Positions 8,953-17,741 of a stretch of DNA of 64,000 nt are shown in pieces; position 1 is the stretch's first letter; the number at the start of each line of letters is the position of its first letter. Origin of the DNA: Sinomonas terrae (GTDB lineage: Bacteria; Actinomycetota; Actinomycetes; Actinomycetales; Micrococcaceae); the NCBI RefSeq assembly GCF_022539255.1, contig NZ_JAKZBV010000001.1:2480001-2544000 (forward strand). Direction: 5' to 3'. The position numbers and the translations under genes were made by a program. The notes under the pieces were generated by a model. It saw only the letters and a list, made by a program, of their open reading frames with translations. It was not told where the DNA came from and did not search any database.

Positions 8953-8991
8953 ACGCCGCCCTTCCGGACGAGGTCTGGGAGGGCGGCGTTT
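8953..8991 (+). terminator. Terminator of lipBA
   Basis: ACGCCGCCCT (8953-8962) pairs with AGGGCGGCGT (8980-8989), ending in TTT. Confidence 0.8.
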
Positions 8992-8995
8992 CACT

Positions 8996-9001
8996 TAGAA
9001 T
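8996..9001 (+). promoter_or_regulatory. -10 element TAGAAT for the DUF4191 gene
   Basis: TAGAAT ends 9 nt before ATG 9011, predicting a leader of 0-3 nt. Confidence 0.5.
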
Positions 9002-9010
9002 TGAAGCACT

Positions 9011-9730
9011 ATGGCGAAGAACACCTCCAACACGCCCTCGGATCGAGCTCCGAAGAAGGCGAAGAAGCCAAACAGCTTCCAGCAGATGCTCCAGGTCTTC
9101 CAGATGACCCGACGAGCGGACCCGAACGTCGTCTGGCTCATGGCGCTGGTGTTCCTCGTCGTCGTCGGCCTCGGCGTACTGGTCGGCGCTCTGCTCGAGA
9201 ACTGGATCACGGGCCTCATCGTCGGCATCCTCCTCGGGGTGCTCGGTGCAATCTTCATCCTGAGCCGCCGGGCCGAGCGGGCTGCGTTCTCTCAGATCGA
9301 GGGGCAGCCAGGCGCCGCCGGAGCGGCGCTGAATACGCTGCGGCGCGGCTGGATCATCGAAGAGCAGCCCGTCGCGATGAACCCGCGCACTCAGGACCTC
9401 GTCTTCCGCGCCGTAGGGCGCCCCGGCGTCGTCCTGGTCTCGGAGGGACCGACTCAGCGAGTCCGTCCTCTCGTCGAGTCCGAGCGGAAGCGGCTCGCCC
9501 GCGTCCTCCCCAACGTTCCGATCACGGTCATCGAGAGCGGGCGTGAGGAGGGCCAGACCTCGATCGACAAGGTCGCGAAGCGCATGCAGAAGCTCAAGCC
9601 CGAACTGACCAAGACTGAGGTTCAGGCCATCAACAAGCGGCTCGCCTCCCTCGGCCCGCGCCTGCCCATCCCCAAGGGGATCGACCCAACCCGGATCCGT
9701 CCTGACCGCCGTGCGATGCGCGGTCGCTGA
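9011..9730 (+). CDS. DUF4191 family membrane protein
   Basis: 239 residues. It has a lysine-rich N terminus, two membrane helices (about 42-62 and 66-87), then a cytoplasmic domain with NTLRRGWIIEEQPVAMNPRTQD and VFRAVGRPGVVLVSEGP. It ends in a basic helix and a short Pro/Arg tail. This is the actinobacterial DUF4191 pattern, a family of unknown function regularly found downstream of lipA. The start is the first ATG after a -10 element. Terminators on both sides make it monocistronic. Confidence 0.88.
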   Translation: MAKNTSNTPSDRAPKKAKKPNSFQQMLQVFQMTRRADPNVVWLMALVFLVVVGLGVLVGALLENWITGLIVGILLGVLGAIFILSRRAERAAFSQIEGQPGAAGAALNTLRRGWIIEEQPVAMNPRTQDLVFRAVGRPGVVLVSEGPTQRVRPLVESERKRLARVLPNVPITVIESGREEGQTSIDKVAKRMQKLKPELTKTEVQAINKRLASLGPRLPIPKGIDPTRIRPDRRAMRGR

Positions 9731-9751
9731 GCACAGGTTCTTGAAATCCGA

Positions 9752-9783
9752 AAAGGGCCCGGACGTCCCCGTCCGGGCCCTTT
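9752..9783. terminator. Bidirectional terminator between convergent genes
   Basis: A 13-bp perfect stem (9752-9764 with 9771-9783), with A-rich left and T-rich right ends, serves DUF4191 (+) and the RDD gene (-). Confidence 0.88.
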
Positions 9784-9811
9784 CGCGTGGGCAGTCCCTG
9801 TTCCTCGGCGT

Positions 9812-10246
9812 CTACAGCCGCACGAGAAGCGTCTTGGCGGCCTTGTCGTGAAGCCCCCGTTGATCCGCGTCGAAGACGACCGCTGGAATCACGAGGCACA
9901 GCAGCACGGTCCGCAGGATCGCCGCTGGGATCCCCGCTGGCGCGCCCCCCAGACGGACAACCTTGAGCCCGAGGACTCGGTGTCCGAGGCTGTAGCCGAC
10001 AGTGCCGACGAGGACGATCTGCTCAAGTGCGAAGATGCCCAGAGTGGCCGATGAGTTGCCGTGGAAGAACGCGCTCGAGATCAGGAGACACGCCGCCCAG
10101 TCGATGCAGAGGGCGACGACGCGGCGGCCGGGCCGGGCGATCGAACCTCGGCCCGTGCGCGGTAGCCCGAGGGCCCGTCCCGGGTAGTGGCCGGGTTCTG
10201 TAGGGGGCCCACTGATCCAGGAACTGAGGTCTCTGCGGTCGATCAC
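9812..10246 (-). CDS. RDD family membrane protein
   Basis: 144 residues with three hydrophobic segments (about 46-62, 68-88 and 108-124). The RDD signature begins RPGRRVVALCIDW, and the second conserved block is GYSLGHRVLGLKVVR. RDD proteins are small membrane proteins of mostly unknown role; some are linked to ion or solute transport. The GTG start at 10246 is 6 nt after a TAGACT -10 element. It is divergent from glnA and often neighbours glnA in actinobacteria. Confidence 0.88.
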   Translation of the reverse strand: MIDRRDLSSWISGPPTEPGHYPGRALGLPRTGRGSIARPGRRVVALCIDWAACLLISSAFFHGNSSATLGIFALEQIVLVGTVGYSLGHRVLGLKVVRLGGAPAGIPAAILRTVLLCLVIPAVVFDADQRGLHDKAAKTLLVRL

Positions 10247-10252
10247 CGATCC

Positions 10253-10258
10253 AGTCTA
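10253..10258 (-). promoter_or_regulatory. -10 element TAGACT for the RDD gene, leaderless
   Basis: TAGACT, 6 nt, then GTG at 10246. Confidence 0.55.
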
Positions 10259-10355
10259 GTTGGCTGTCCTGTTCCAATTGGCTGCTCTGTGACGTCCCGC
10301 CTTGGTGGTCCCGCCCGTTCCCGCCTAGCGTAGGTCCAGCAGCAATAGGTGCGAT

Positions 10356-10409
10356 GTAACGTCGCTGAAACAATATGGACACTGCCGAGTAACGCCGTCT
10401 TCGTAGGCT
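10356..10409 (+). promoter_or_regulatory. GlnR-type operator and promoter of glnA
   Basis: Four half-sites spaced by exactly 6 nt: GTAAC (10356-10360), GAAAC (10367-10371), GACAC (10378-10382) and GTAAC (10389-10393). The first pair fits the published actinobacterial GlnR box gTnAC-N6-GaAAC fully, the second at 4/5 per half-site. A -10 candidate TAGGCT lies at 10404-10409, leaving a ~90-nt leader. Binding is inferred. Confidence 0.65.
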
Positions 10410-10508
10410 GAGTCGCGTTGCAGCACGGTGCCGCCCGCGCGGCGATCCTGCCCGCGCGCCGCCGTTTCGCGCCCCGGTGCGTGCCATCCCGATCTGTAAG
10501 GAGAACAG

Positions 10509-11933
10509 ATGTTCAAGTCTGCGGAGGAAGTCCTCGCGTTCATCAAGGACGAGGATGTCAAGTTCGTCGACATCCGCTTCACCGACCTCCCCGGCGTCCA
10601 GCAGCACTTCAACGTCCCCGCCAAGACGGTGGACGAAGACTTCTTCGTCAACGGACAGCTGTTCGACGGCTCTTCCATCCGCGGCTTCCAGGGCATCGCC
10701 GAGTCCGACATGCAGCTCATCCCGGACGTGACCACCGCTTACGTGGACCCGTTCCGAGTGGAGAAGACGCTTGCGCTCAACTTCTCGATCGTCAACCCCC
10801 GCACCGGCGAGCCGTACCACCGCGACCCGCGCGGCGTGGCCGAGCGCGCTGAGGCCTACCTCGCATCGACGGGCGTCGCCGACACGGCGTTCTTCGCGCC
10901 CGAGGCCGAGTTCTACGTCTTCGACAACGTCCAGTTCGAGTCCTCCCCCCAGGGCTCGTTCTACAAGGTCGACTCGATCGAGGCTCCGTGGAACTCGGGC
11001 CGCGAGGAAGAGGGCGGTAACCTGGGCAACAAGACGCCCTTCAAGGGCGGCTACTTCCCCGTCTCGCCGGTGGATCACCAGGCCGACCTCCGCGACGCCA
11101 TGGTCCTCAACCTGGACGCTGTGGGCCTTGAGGTCGAGCGCTCCCACCACGAGGTCGGCGCGGCCGGCCAGGCGGAGATCAACTACAAGTTCTCGACCCT
11201 CGTGCGCGCTGCGGATGACCTGCAGAAGTTCAAGTACGTGATCAAGAACACGGCCACCGAGTGGGGCAAGTCGGTCACGTTCATGCCGAAGCCGATCTTC
11301 GGTGACAACGGCTCTGGCATGCACTGCCACCAGTCCCTATGGAACGGCAGCGAGCCGCTCTTCTACGACGAGAAGGGCTACGCGAGCCTCTCGGACCTCG
11401 CGCGCTGGTACATCGGCGGCCTCCTCAAGCACTCCTCGGCGGTCCTCGCGTTCACGAACCCGACCGTGAACTCGTACAAGCGCCTGGTCAAGGGCTTCGA
11501 GGCCCCCGTCAACATGGTCTACTCGCAGGGCAACCGCTCGGCCGGCATCCGGATCCCGATCACGGGCACCAACCCGAAGGCCAAGCGCATCGAGTTCCGC
11601 GCTCCGGACCCCTCGTCGAACCCGTACCTCGCGTTCGCAGCCCAGCTCATGGCCGGCATCGACGGCATCCGCAACCGGATCGAGCCGCCGGCTCCGATCG
11701 ACAAGGACCTCTACGAACTCCCCGCCGAGGAGGCCAAGGACATCCCCAAGGCTCCGGGCTCGCTCGAGGAGGCCCTCGATGCACTCGAGGCCGACAACGA
11801 GTTCCTCCAGGCTGGTGGAGTCTTCACCCAGGACCTCATTGAGACGTGGATCGCGTACAAGCGCGAGAAGGAGATCGCTCCTCTCTCGCTCCGCCCGAAC
11901 CCCTACGAGTTCGAGCTGTACTTCGGCGTGTAA
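10509..11933 (+). CDS. glnA: Glutamine synthetase type I-beta, adenylylation-regulated
   Basis: 474 residues, the typical GSI-beta length. It makes glutamine from glutamate, ammonia and ATP as a cytoplasmic dodecamer. Visible motifs are DGSSIRGF, the ATP/metal block PEAEFYVFD, the NGSGMHCHQS loop and NRSAGIRIP. The adenylylation site is Tyr402 in DKDLYELPAEE, the target of GlnE encoded 1.4 kb further on. TAAGGAG lies 7 nt before ATG 10509. Upstream is a 262-nt region with a GlnR-type operator; downstream is an intrinsic terminator. This is the main assimilatory enzyme. Confidence 0.98.
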   Translation: MFKSAEEVLAFIKDEDVKFVDIRFTDLPGVQQHFNVPAKTVDEDFFVNGQLFDGSSIRGFQGIAESDMQLIPDVTTAYVDPFRVEKTLALNFSIVNPRTGEPYHRDPRGVAERAEAYLASTGVADTAFFAPEAEFYVFDNVQFESSPQGSFYKVDSIEAPWNSGREEEGGNLGNKTPFKGGYFPVSPVDHQADLRDAMVLNLDAVGLEVERSHHEVGAAGQAEINYKFSTLVRAADDLQKFKYVIKNTATEWGKSVTFMPKPIFGDNGSGMHCHQSLWNGSEPLFYDEKGYASLSDLARWYIGGLLKHSSAVLAFTNPTVNSYKRLVKGFEAPVNMVYSQGNRSAGIRIPITGTNPKAKRIEFRAPDPSSNPYLAFAAQLMAGIDGIRNRIEPPAPIDKDLYELPAEEAKDIPKAPGSLEEALDALEADNEFLQAGGVFTQDLIETWIAYKREKEIAPLSLRPNPYEFELYFGV

Positions 11934-11967
11934 CCCAGTTACTGGGCAGAAGCGGGCATAGTCCGCA

Positions 11968-12027
11968 ACGAGTCCGCACGAGCCGCGAGCACTTTTTGCA
12001 CAGCGGCCCGTGCGGACTCGTCTTTTT
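11968..12027 (+). terminator. Terminator of glnA
   Basis: A 13-bp stem (11968-11980 with 12009-12021) with a 28-nt loop holding a smaller GCCGC/GCGGC helix; a T5 run follows at 12023. Confidence 0.8.
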
Positions 12028-12068
12028 CACACAGGTCTTGCCTGAGCGCTCGCTCACCCGGCGGTCGG

Positions 12069-12074
12069 TAGTCT
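12069..12074 (+). promoter_or_regulatory. -10 element TAGTCT before a small gene
   Basis: TAGTCT lies 28 nt before ATG 12103, allowing a ~20-nt leader that carries the ribosome binding site GAAGGAAG. Confidence 0.4.
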
Positions 12075-12102
12075 TGGTGAGGTATCGGACGAAGGAAGAA
12101 CG

Positions 12103-12318
12103 ATGAATTTTGCACTCTTCGTGAAGGAGCCCGGCCAGGATTCGGTCCTGCATCTGCGGTTCGAGGCGGAAGACGACGATGACGCCCTGCGGATCGCAGC
12201 GAACGAGGTCGAGCAACTCCGGCTCGGCCCAGCCGAGTTGATCCTGGAGGAGGCCGATCTGCGCCGCGACGACCGTCTTGCCGTATGGCAGTTCAACAGC
12301 GAGACAGACGAACCCTGA
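12103..12318 (+). CDS. Small acidic protein, unknown function
   Basis: 71 residues, rich in Asp and Glu (EAEDDDDALRIAANEVEQL). It has a predicted beta-strand start (MNFALFVKEPG) and a central amphipathic helix; there is no membrane segment and no cysteine. The start follows GAAGGAAG at good spacing and a -10 candidate, so it is probably a real gene. I do not recognise a family. It lies between the glnA terminator and a convergent small gene. Confidence 0.7.
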   Translation: MNFALFVKEPGQDSVLHLRFEAEDDDDALRIAANEVEQLRLGPAELILEEADLRRDDRLAVWQFNSETDEP

Positions 12319-12336
12319 ACCTTCCGGGCACCTGCC

Positions 12337-12561
12337 TCAGCCGAGCGCCCGGACGACGTCCACGAGCATCGGGCAGGGCCATGGCTCCCCGCAAGCCGCG
12401 CATGGAGACCCGGTCAGCTCAGAGGTAGGTTGATGCCTTTCAACCACCGGACGCCACATCTCTGCCGTTGCCACGAGATGCTGCGAATCGCTCGAACGGA
12501 GCGCGTTCAGCTTGCCCAGAATGCCGAGGTAGATCGGCGCAGCCAGCTCCCCCTTATGCAT
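12337..12561 (-). CDS. Small CxxC-containing protein, unknown function
   Basis: 74 residues. The C-terminal part contains CAACGEPWPCP, a Cys-X2-Cys-X6-Cys pattern seen in many short actinobacterial proteins and possibly metal-binding. Only codon bias and context support it; there is no clear ribosome binding site. It lies 30 nt downstream of the 58-residue gene on the same strand, so the two may be co-transcribed. Function unknown. Confidence 0.5.
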   Translation of the reverse strand: MHKGELAAPIYLGILGKLNALRSSDSQHLVATAEMWRPVVERHQPTSELTGSPCAACGEPWPCPMLVDVVRALG

Positions 12562-12591
12562 GCCGAAAGCGTAGCGCAGACAGAGGCCCTG

Positions 12592-12768
12592 CTACTGCCC
12601 CCGTCGCCATGCATCAAACGCGGCTGCGCGGTCACGCTCCCTCATCGCTTCGAGCGTCCGGACGAGCTTTCCCTCGCTGGCGGCAAGTGCAACGGCCGCC
12701 TCCTCAAGTCGTTCGACGAGGCCTTCAAGTCGGCCGAGATCGACTGACGGAACTGCTTCTTCGCTCAT
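12592..12768 (-). CDS. Small helical protein, unknown function
   Basis: 58 residues, almost entirely a predicted amphipathic helix with heptad-like leucines (LGRLEGLVERLEEAAVALAA) and a basic C terminus. ATG 12768 is preferred over the longer frame (to 12834) because GAGGGAG lies just upstream. Unknown function; possibly a two-gene unit with the CxxC protein downstream. Confidence 0.55.
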   Translation of the reverse strand: MSEEAVPSVDLGRLEGLVERLEEAAVALAASEGKLVRTLEAMRERDRAAAFDAWRRGQ

Positions 12769-12945
12769 CGCTCTCCCTCTCGCTGGAACGCCCGATTCTG
12801 CGGGCCTTTGGCACCCCCACGTCAACTCTCCCAAGTGAGAAGGGGGTCCGCATCCGTAGCCAGTACTCGAATCTGCGGGCTCCGAGGGAGCGCATCACGT
12901 GGGCAGCAGGCCCTGTTGTACTCGCCTTTGTACTCGCCGCGGCGG

Positions 12946-13272
12946 TCAGCCTGCGATCGTCGAAAGGATCACCACGGCGTCGCCCAGGGCCACGACGTCA
13001 TGACGGGGCCCCGGCAGTGCGATGAGCTGTCCCTCTTCGACCCTTGTCTCACCCTCGTCGGCACGGACGAGGACAGAACCGGAGAGGACGTGGAGCGTGG
13101 CTGCCTCGGGTTTCGTGTGGTCGCCGAGGGCCTGCTCGTCGAGCAGGGCGATGAGGGTGTGCCGGAGCCTTCCGTCGTGGAGAAGAGCCCTCGCGCTGCG
13201 TCCGTGTGGGCTCATCCTCGCTCGGTCCAGCTCCAGCTCGGCCGCCGCCGCAACATTGATCAGCTCCGCCAT
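12946..13272 (-). CDS. Cupin-fold protein
   Basis: 108 residues. The central block LGDHTKPEAATLHVLSGSVLV resembles cupin motif 1 and GQLIALPGPRHDVVAL cupin motif 2, giving a small beta-barrel. One His of each motif is visible, but the full metal set is not certain. AAGGAGG precedes ATG 13272. It lies 30 nt after the glnE stop on the same strand, so it may be the last gene of the glnA2-glnE operon. Substrate unknown. Confidence 0.75.
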   Translation of the reverse strand: MAELINVAAAAELELDRARMSPHGRSARALLHDGRLRHTLIALLDEQALGDHTKPEAATLHVLSGSVLVRADEGETRVEEGQLIALPGPRHDVVALGDAVVILSTIAG

Positions 13273-13302
13273 GGTTGCCCTCCTTGATCGCGCCCTCGCC
13301 CC

Positions 13303-16300
13303 TCATCGACCGACGGCATAGAACTTCTCCTCGAACACGTGGCGTGTGCGCCGCGTGAGCTGAAGGTACTGCTGCTCGAGGGCGCTGGCCTGGCCGGGGG
13401 AATACCCGCACCATCTCGCAACGGCTTCGAGATCCCTCCGTGACGAGGGAAGCATGTCGGATGCCCGCCCGGTCCACACCACATTCGCACTGCGGATTCG
13501 ACTCGAAAGCCTCCAGGTCTCGGCGAGCAGGGCGGTCTCCCGCTCGTCGAGGAAACCCAGCTCGGCCGCGGCATGCAGGCCACCGAGCGTCGATGTCGTC
13601 CGGAGTTCGGGGTGCTGCGCAGCGTGTTGAAGCTGGATGAACTGGACGAGCCATTCGACGTCGCTGAGCCCACCGCGGCCCAGTTTGAGGTGCCGCGCCG
13701 GATCGGCTCCCCGGGGAAGACGCTCCGCCTCCACCCGTGCCTTGATCCGGCGGATCTCCGTGATGTCGGCCTGCGAGAGGTGCTCAGGGTAGCGGACGCT
13801 GTCGGCGAGGCGCATGAAGTCTGCCGCCAGTCCGTCGTCGCCCGCCATGGGGCGCGCGCGCAGAAGGGCCTGCCACTCCCAGACGAGCGCCCAACGGCGG
13901 TAGTACTCCGCGAACGAATCCAGGGAACGCACGAGCGGCCCGGACTTGCCCTCGGGCCGCAGGTCAGCGTCGAGCTGCAGCACGCGCTCCGCGAGGACTG
14001 CCGGGCGAAGTGGCTGGGTCAGGAGCCCCGACATGGCGGTGACGATCTCCTTCGCCTGCCGCTGGGCCTCAGCGGGGTCCACGCCGGGCAAAGGACGGTG
14101 CACGTACATGACGTCCGCGTCGGAGCCGTAGCCGATCTCGCGGCCACCCTGCCGGCCCATCGCGACGACGAGCACGCGTGTGAGGAGGGGGCCCCTCGCC
14201 GCTGCCTGTTCCTCGGCGACGCGAAGAGCGCCGAGGACGGCGGCCTGGTCCGCGTCCGCGAGGGCATTCCCCACCTCGTCCTGATCGAGCAGGCCGGCGC
14301 TGTCGGCGATTGCAGTCCGCAGGATCTCCCGACGCCGGATGAGCCGCACGAGCCGCATGCGCGCCGTCGGATCCTCGTGGCGGGAAATCTTCGACTGGAT
14401 CTCCTGCCACTGCGCGTCGAGGGGCACGGGCGCGAGGTCCTTTTCGTGGCCCAACCACGCCACGGACTCCGGCGAGACCTCGAGAAGGTCCGCGATGAGC
14501 CGGGAGTTGGCGAGAACGTGGCACAGCCGCTCTGCCGCGGCTGCGGAATCCCTCAGCATGCCGAGGTACCAGTGCGTCGTGCCGAGGGCCTCGCTGACGC
14601 GACGGAAGGCGAGCAGCCCAGCGTCCGGGTCGACACCTTGGGCGAGCCAGTCGAGCAGGACCGGCAGGAGCTGGCGCTGGAGCGAGGCGCGACGGCTCAC
14701 CCCTGCGGTGAGGGCCTCGATGTGCCGCATTGCGCCCTGCGGATCACTGTAGCCGAGGGCAGCGAGGCGACCCTGAGCGGCCTCGGGTGAGAGCCTCGCC
14801 TCCTCGGGGCTCAGGTTCGCGACCGTGTTGAGCAGCGGCCGGTAGAAGATCCGCTCGTGCAGCTCCCGGACGCTGCGTTTGGTCCGATGCCAGGAGTCGA
14901 GCAGGGCTTCGGGCGAGGACTTCCCCGTGTCCATGATGCCCTGCACCGCCCGGGCGAGCGCGCGCAGGGCATCCTCCTTGACGGGCATGAGATGCGTTCG
15001 GCGCAGTTGGGCGAGTTGGATACGGTGCTCGAGAAGACGGAGCCGCCGGTAGGAGCCGTCGAACTCGGCTGCGGCGCTGCGCCCGATGTAGCCTCCTGCC
15101 GCAAGGGCGGCAATCGCAGACGTCGTGTCCCGGACGCGCAGCGACTCGTCCGCCCTCCCGTGAACGAGCTGGAGGAGCTGCACGGTGAACTCGACATCAC
15201 GCAGACCGCCTGCCCCGAGCTTGATCTGGCGATCGGCCTCCGCGGGCGGAATATGTTCCGTGACCCGCCGGCGCATCGCCTGCACGGAGTCGACGAAGCC
15301 ATCGCGGCCTGCCGAGGACCAGACGAACGGTGCCACCGCCTGCTCGTAACGGCTACCGAGCTCCGGATCTCCCGCGATGCAGCGGGCCTTCAGAAGTGCT
15401 TGGAACTCCCAGCTCTGGGCCCAGCGCTCGTAGTACGCGACATGCGACTCGAGGGTCCGCACGAGCGGCCCGTCCTTGCCCTCGGGGCGGAGGTTCGCGT
15501 CCACCTGCCACAGGCCAGGCTCCCGCGCAGTCCCGGACACGGCGCGCGCCAGACCGGTGGCGAGGCTTGTCCCGATGCTGATGACCGTCGAAGGATCGGC
15601 ATCCGGGTCCTCGCCATCGACGACATAGATGACATCGACGTCTGAAATGTAGTTGAGCTCGCGCGCCCCGCACTTTCCCATTCCGATGACGGCGAGGGCG
15701 ACGGCGTCGACGGCCTCAGCGCCGAATGTCGGCGCAGCCTCGGCGCGGGCGACGGCGAGACCCGCCTCGAGCGCTCCGGCCGCCAGATCTGCGAGCTCGG
15801 CGGCCGCGGCTGGCAGGAAGTCCGTCGGAGATGCGGCGCCAAGATCACGGATTGCGAGTTCACACAGGTGACGGCGATAGCGGATCCGGAGCGCCTCCCA
15901 CGCGTCGGCGCCGACCCTGCTCGCGACGGGCCGATGCGCCGCCGGATCGGCGCCCACAGACTGGAGAAGCGAAGCCCTCAGCGCGATGGGGTCGGCGCCC
16001 TGCGGCTCCGCCGAAGGCACCACGTCGAAGACGTCGAGGTGTTCGGGGTGCCGGATCAGGAAGTCTCCCAGGGCCTCCGACGCACCGAGAAGCCTGAACA
16101 TCGGCTCTGAGCGCGTCAAGCCGGCCTCGACGGTCTCCCGGAGACGCGGTTCCTTCTCGAGGAGCCGCACGAGCGAGACGAGCGCGCCGTCCGGGTCCGG
16201 CGCCGCTGCCAAGCCCTCGAGCAGCAACTCCTCGTCGATCCCCTCGAGTTCGGGGGCGGCGAGAAATCGCTCGGCCCTGTCTGGGTCGGACGAGCCGAGA

Positions 16301-16332
16301 GCGATGAGCCGGCGGGTCAGGCTTGGGGCCAT
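13303..16332 (-). CDS. glnE: Bifunctional glutamine synthetase adenylyltransferase/deadenylylase
   Basis: 1009 residues with two nucleotidyltransferase modules. The N-terminal module carries GMGKCGARELNYISDVDV, the C-terminal one AMGRQGGREIGYGSDADV. In the family the N-terminal half removes and the C-terminal half adds AMP on the GlnA tyrosine. Each module is followed by a helical bundle. It starts 6 nt after the glnA2 stop, so the two are co-transcribed. Its expected target is GlnA (Tyr402), not the neighbouring GlnA2, which lacks the tyrosine. No signal for PII is visible in this window. Confidence 0.97.
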   Translation of the reverse strand: MAPSLTRRLIALGSSDPDRAERFLAAPELEGIDEELLLEGLAAAPDPDGALVSLVRLLEKEPRLRETVEAGLTRSEPMFRLLGASEALGDFLIRHPEHLDVFDVVPSAEPQGADPIALRASLLQSVGADPAAHRPVASRVGADAWEALRIRYRRHLCELAIRDLGAASPTDFLPAAAAELADLAAGALEAGLAVARAEAAPTFGAEAVDAVALAVIGMGKCGARELNYISDVDVIYVVDGEDPDADPSTVISIGTSLATGLARAVSGTAREPGLWQVDANLRPEGKDGPLVRTLESHVAYYERWAQSWEFQALLKARCIAGDPELGSRYEQAVAPFVWSSAGRDGFVDSVQAMRRRVTEHIPPAEADRQIKLGAGGLRDVEFTVQLLQLVHGRADESLRVRDTTSAIAALAAGGYIGRSAAAEFDGSYRRLRLLEHRIQLAQLRRTHLMPVKEDALRALARAVQGIMDTGKSSPEALLDSWHRTKRSVRELHERIFYRPLLNTVANLSPEEARLSPEAAQGRLAALGYSDPQGAMRHIEALTAGVSRRASLQRQLLPVLLDWLAQGVDPDAGLLAFRRVSEALGTTHWYLGMLRDSAAAAERLCHVLANSRLIADLLEVSPESVAWLGHEKDLAPVPLDAQWQEIQSKISRHEDPTARMRLVRLIRRREILRTAIADSAGLLDQDEVGNALADADQAAVLGALRVAEEQAAARGPLLTRVLVVAMGRQGGREIGYGSDADVMYVHRPLPGVDPAEAQRQAKEIVTAMSGLLTQPLRPAVLAERVLQLDADLRPEGKSGPLVRSLDSFAEYYRRWALVWEWQALLRARPMAGDDGLAADFMRLADSVRYPEHLSQADITEIRRIKARVEAERLPRGADPARHLKLGRGGLSDVEWLVQFIQLQHAAQHPELRTTSTLGGLHAAAELGFLDERETALLAETWRLSSRIRSANVVWTGRASDMLPSSRRDLEAVARWCGYSPGQASALEQQYLQLTRRTRHVFEEKFYAVGR

Positions 16333-16338
16333 GGCTGG

Positions 16339-17679
16339 CTAGAGGATGCCGAGGTTGCGGTGCAGCTCGTAGGGCGTGACCTCGAGCCGGTACTCGCTCC
16401 ACTCCTGCCGCTTGTTGCGCAGGAAGTACTCGAAGACTTGCTCCCCGAGGATCTCGGCCATGAGCTCGGAATCCTCCATTGCCCCGATTGCGTCGTAGAG
16501 GCTCGCGGGGAGCGGGGAATGGCCGAGGACGCGGCGTTCGGCGGAAGTGAGGGACGAGATGTCGTCCTCCGCCACCGGCGGCAGCTCGTACTCCTCCTCG
16601 ATCCCCTTGAGCCCCGCCCCGAGAAGGACCGCATAGGAGAGATAGGGATTCGTAGCCGAATCGATGCCCCGGTACTCGACGCGCGCGGACTGGCCCTTGC
16701 CCGGCTTGTAGAGCGGGACGCGAACGAGGGCCGAGCGGTTGTTGTGGCCCCAGCTCAGGTAGCTGGGCGCCTCCCCACCGCCCCAGAGGCGCTTGTACGA
16801 GTTCACAAACTGGTTGGTCACCGCGGTGAACTCGTTCGCGTGCCGCAGGAGCCCCGCGATGAAGTGGCGCGCCGTCTTCGAGAGCTGGAACTCCGCGCCC
16901 GGCTCGTGGAACGCGTTCGAGTCCCCCTCGAACAGCGAGAAGTGAGTGTGCATGCCGCTCCCGGGAAACGCCGTGAACGGCTTCGGCATGAACGTCGCGT
17001 AGGCGCCCTGCTGGATGGCGACCTCCTTGACGACAGTGCGGAACGTCATGATGTTGTCCGCCGTCTGCAGGGCGTCGGCGTAGCGGAGGTCGATCTCGTT
17101 CTGGCCCGGGCCACCCTCGTGGTGGCTGAACTCGACGGAGATCCCGACCGATTCGAGCATGTTGACCACGGTCCGGCGGAAGTCCTGGGCAACACCGCCG
17201 GGGACGTGGTCGAAGTAGCCCCCCTGGTCGATGGGAACCGGCGCGCCGTCAGGGCCGAGCCGGTCGGACTGCAGGAGGTAGAACTCGATTTCAGGATGGG
17301 TGTAGCACGTGAACCCCATCTCGGCCGCCTTGGCGAGGGTCCGCTTGAGGACGTTGCGCGGGTCCGCCGGCGACGGCTCGCCGTCGGGCGTCAGGATGTC
17401 GCAGAACATCCGCGACGTCGGCTCCGTCTCACCGCGCCATGGGAGGATCTGGAAGGTCGAGGGATCCGGCTGGAGCAGCATGTCGGATTCGGAGACGCGC
17501 GCGAGTCCCTCGATCGATGAACCGTCGAACCCGAGCCCCTCGTCGAACGCTCCCTCGACCTCCGCAGGGGCCAGAGCCACCGACTTGAGGGAGCCGACGA
17601 CGTCGGTGAACCACAGGCGAACGAAGCGGACATCGCGCTCCTCGATGGTCCGGAGCACGAATTCCTGCTGACGGTTCAT
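16339..17679 (-). CDS. glnA2: Glutamine synthetase, GlnA2 type (no adenylylation Tyr)
   Basis: 446 residues, shorter than GlnA, as is usual for the GSI-alpha/GlnA2 group. It has the GS core motifs DGSSIEG, HPEIEFYLL, GSGMHTHFSLF and NNRSALVRVP. At the position of the adenylylated Tyr the sequence reads DDISSLTSAERR, with Ser instead, so GlnE control is not expected. AAGGGAG lies 9 nt before ATG 17679, inside the short palindrome GGGAGGTCTCCC that could mask it. First gene of an operon with glnE. Whether it makes glutamine or another gamma-glutamyl product is open. Confidence 0.93.
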   Translation of the reverse strand: MNRQQEFVLRTIEERDVRFVRLWFTDVVGSLKSVALAPAEVEGAFDEGLGFDGSSIEGLARVSESDMLLQPDPSTFQILPWRGETEPTSRMFCDILTPDGEPSPADPRNVLKRTLAKAAEMGFTCYTHPEIEFYLLQSDRLGPDGAPVPIDQGGYFDHVPGGVAQDFRRTVVNMLESVGISVEFSHHEGGPGQNEIDLRYADALQTADNIMTFRTVVKEVAIQQGAYATFMPKPFTAFPGSGMHTHFSLFEGDSNAFHEPGAEFQLSKTARHFIAGLLRHANEFTAVTNQFVNSYKRLWGGGEAPSYLSWGHNNRSALVRVPLYKPGKGQSARVEYRGIDSATNPYLSYAVLLGAGLKGIEEEYELPPVAEDDISSLTSAERRVLGHSPLPASLYDAIGAMEDSELMAEILGEQVFEYFLRNKRQEWSEYRLEVTPYELHRNLGIL

Positions 17680-17741
17680 GGGGGGAGGTCTCCCTTACGT
17701 TAACGGGCCTGAGCGCTTCCCCCACTCTACTCAGCTTGGAC

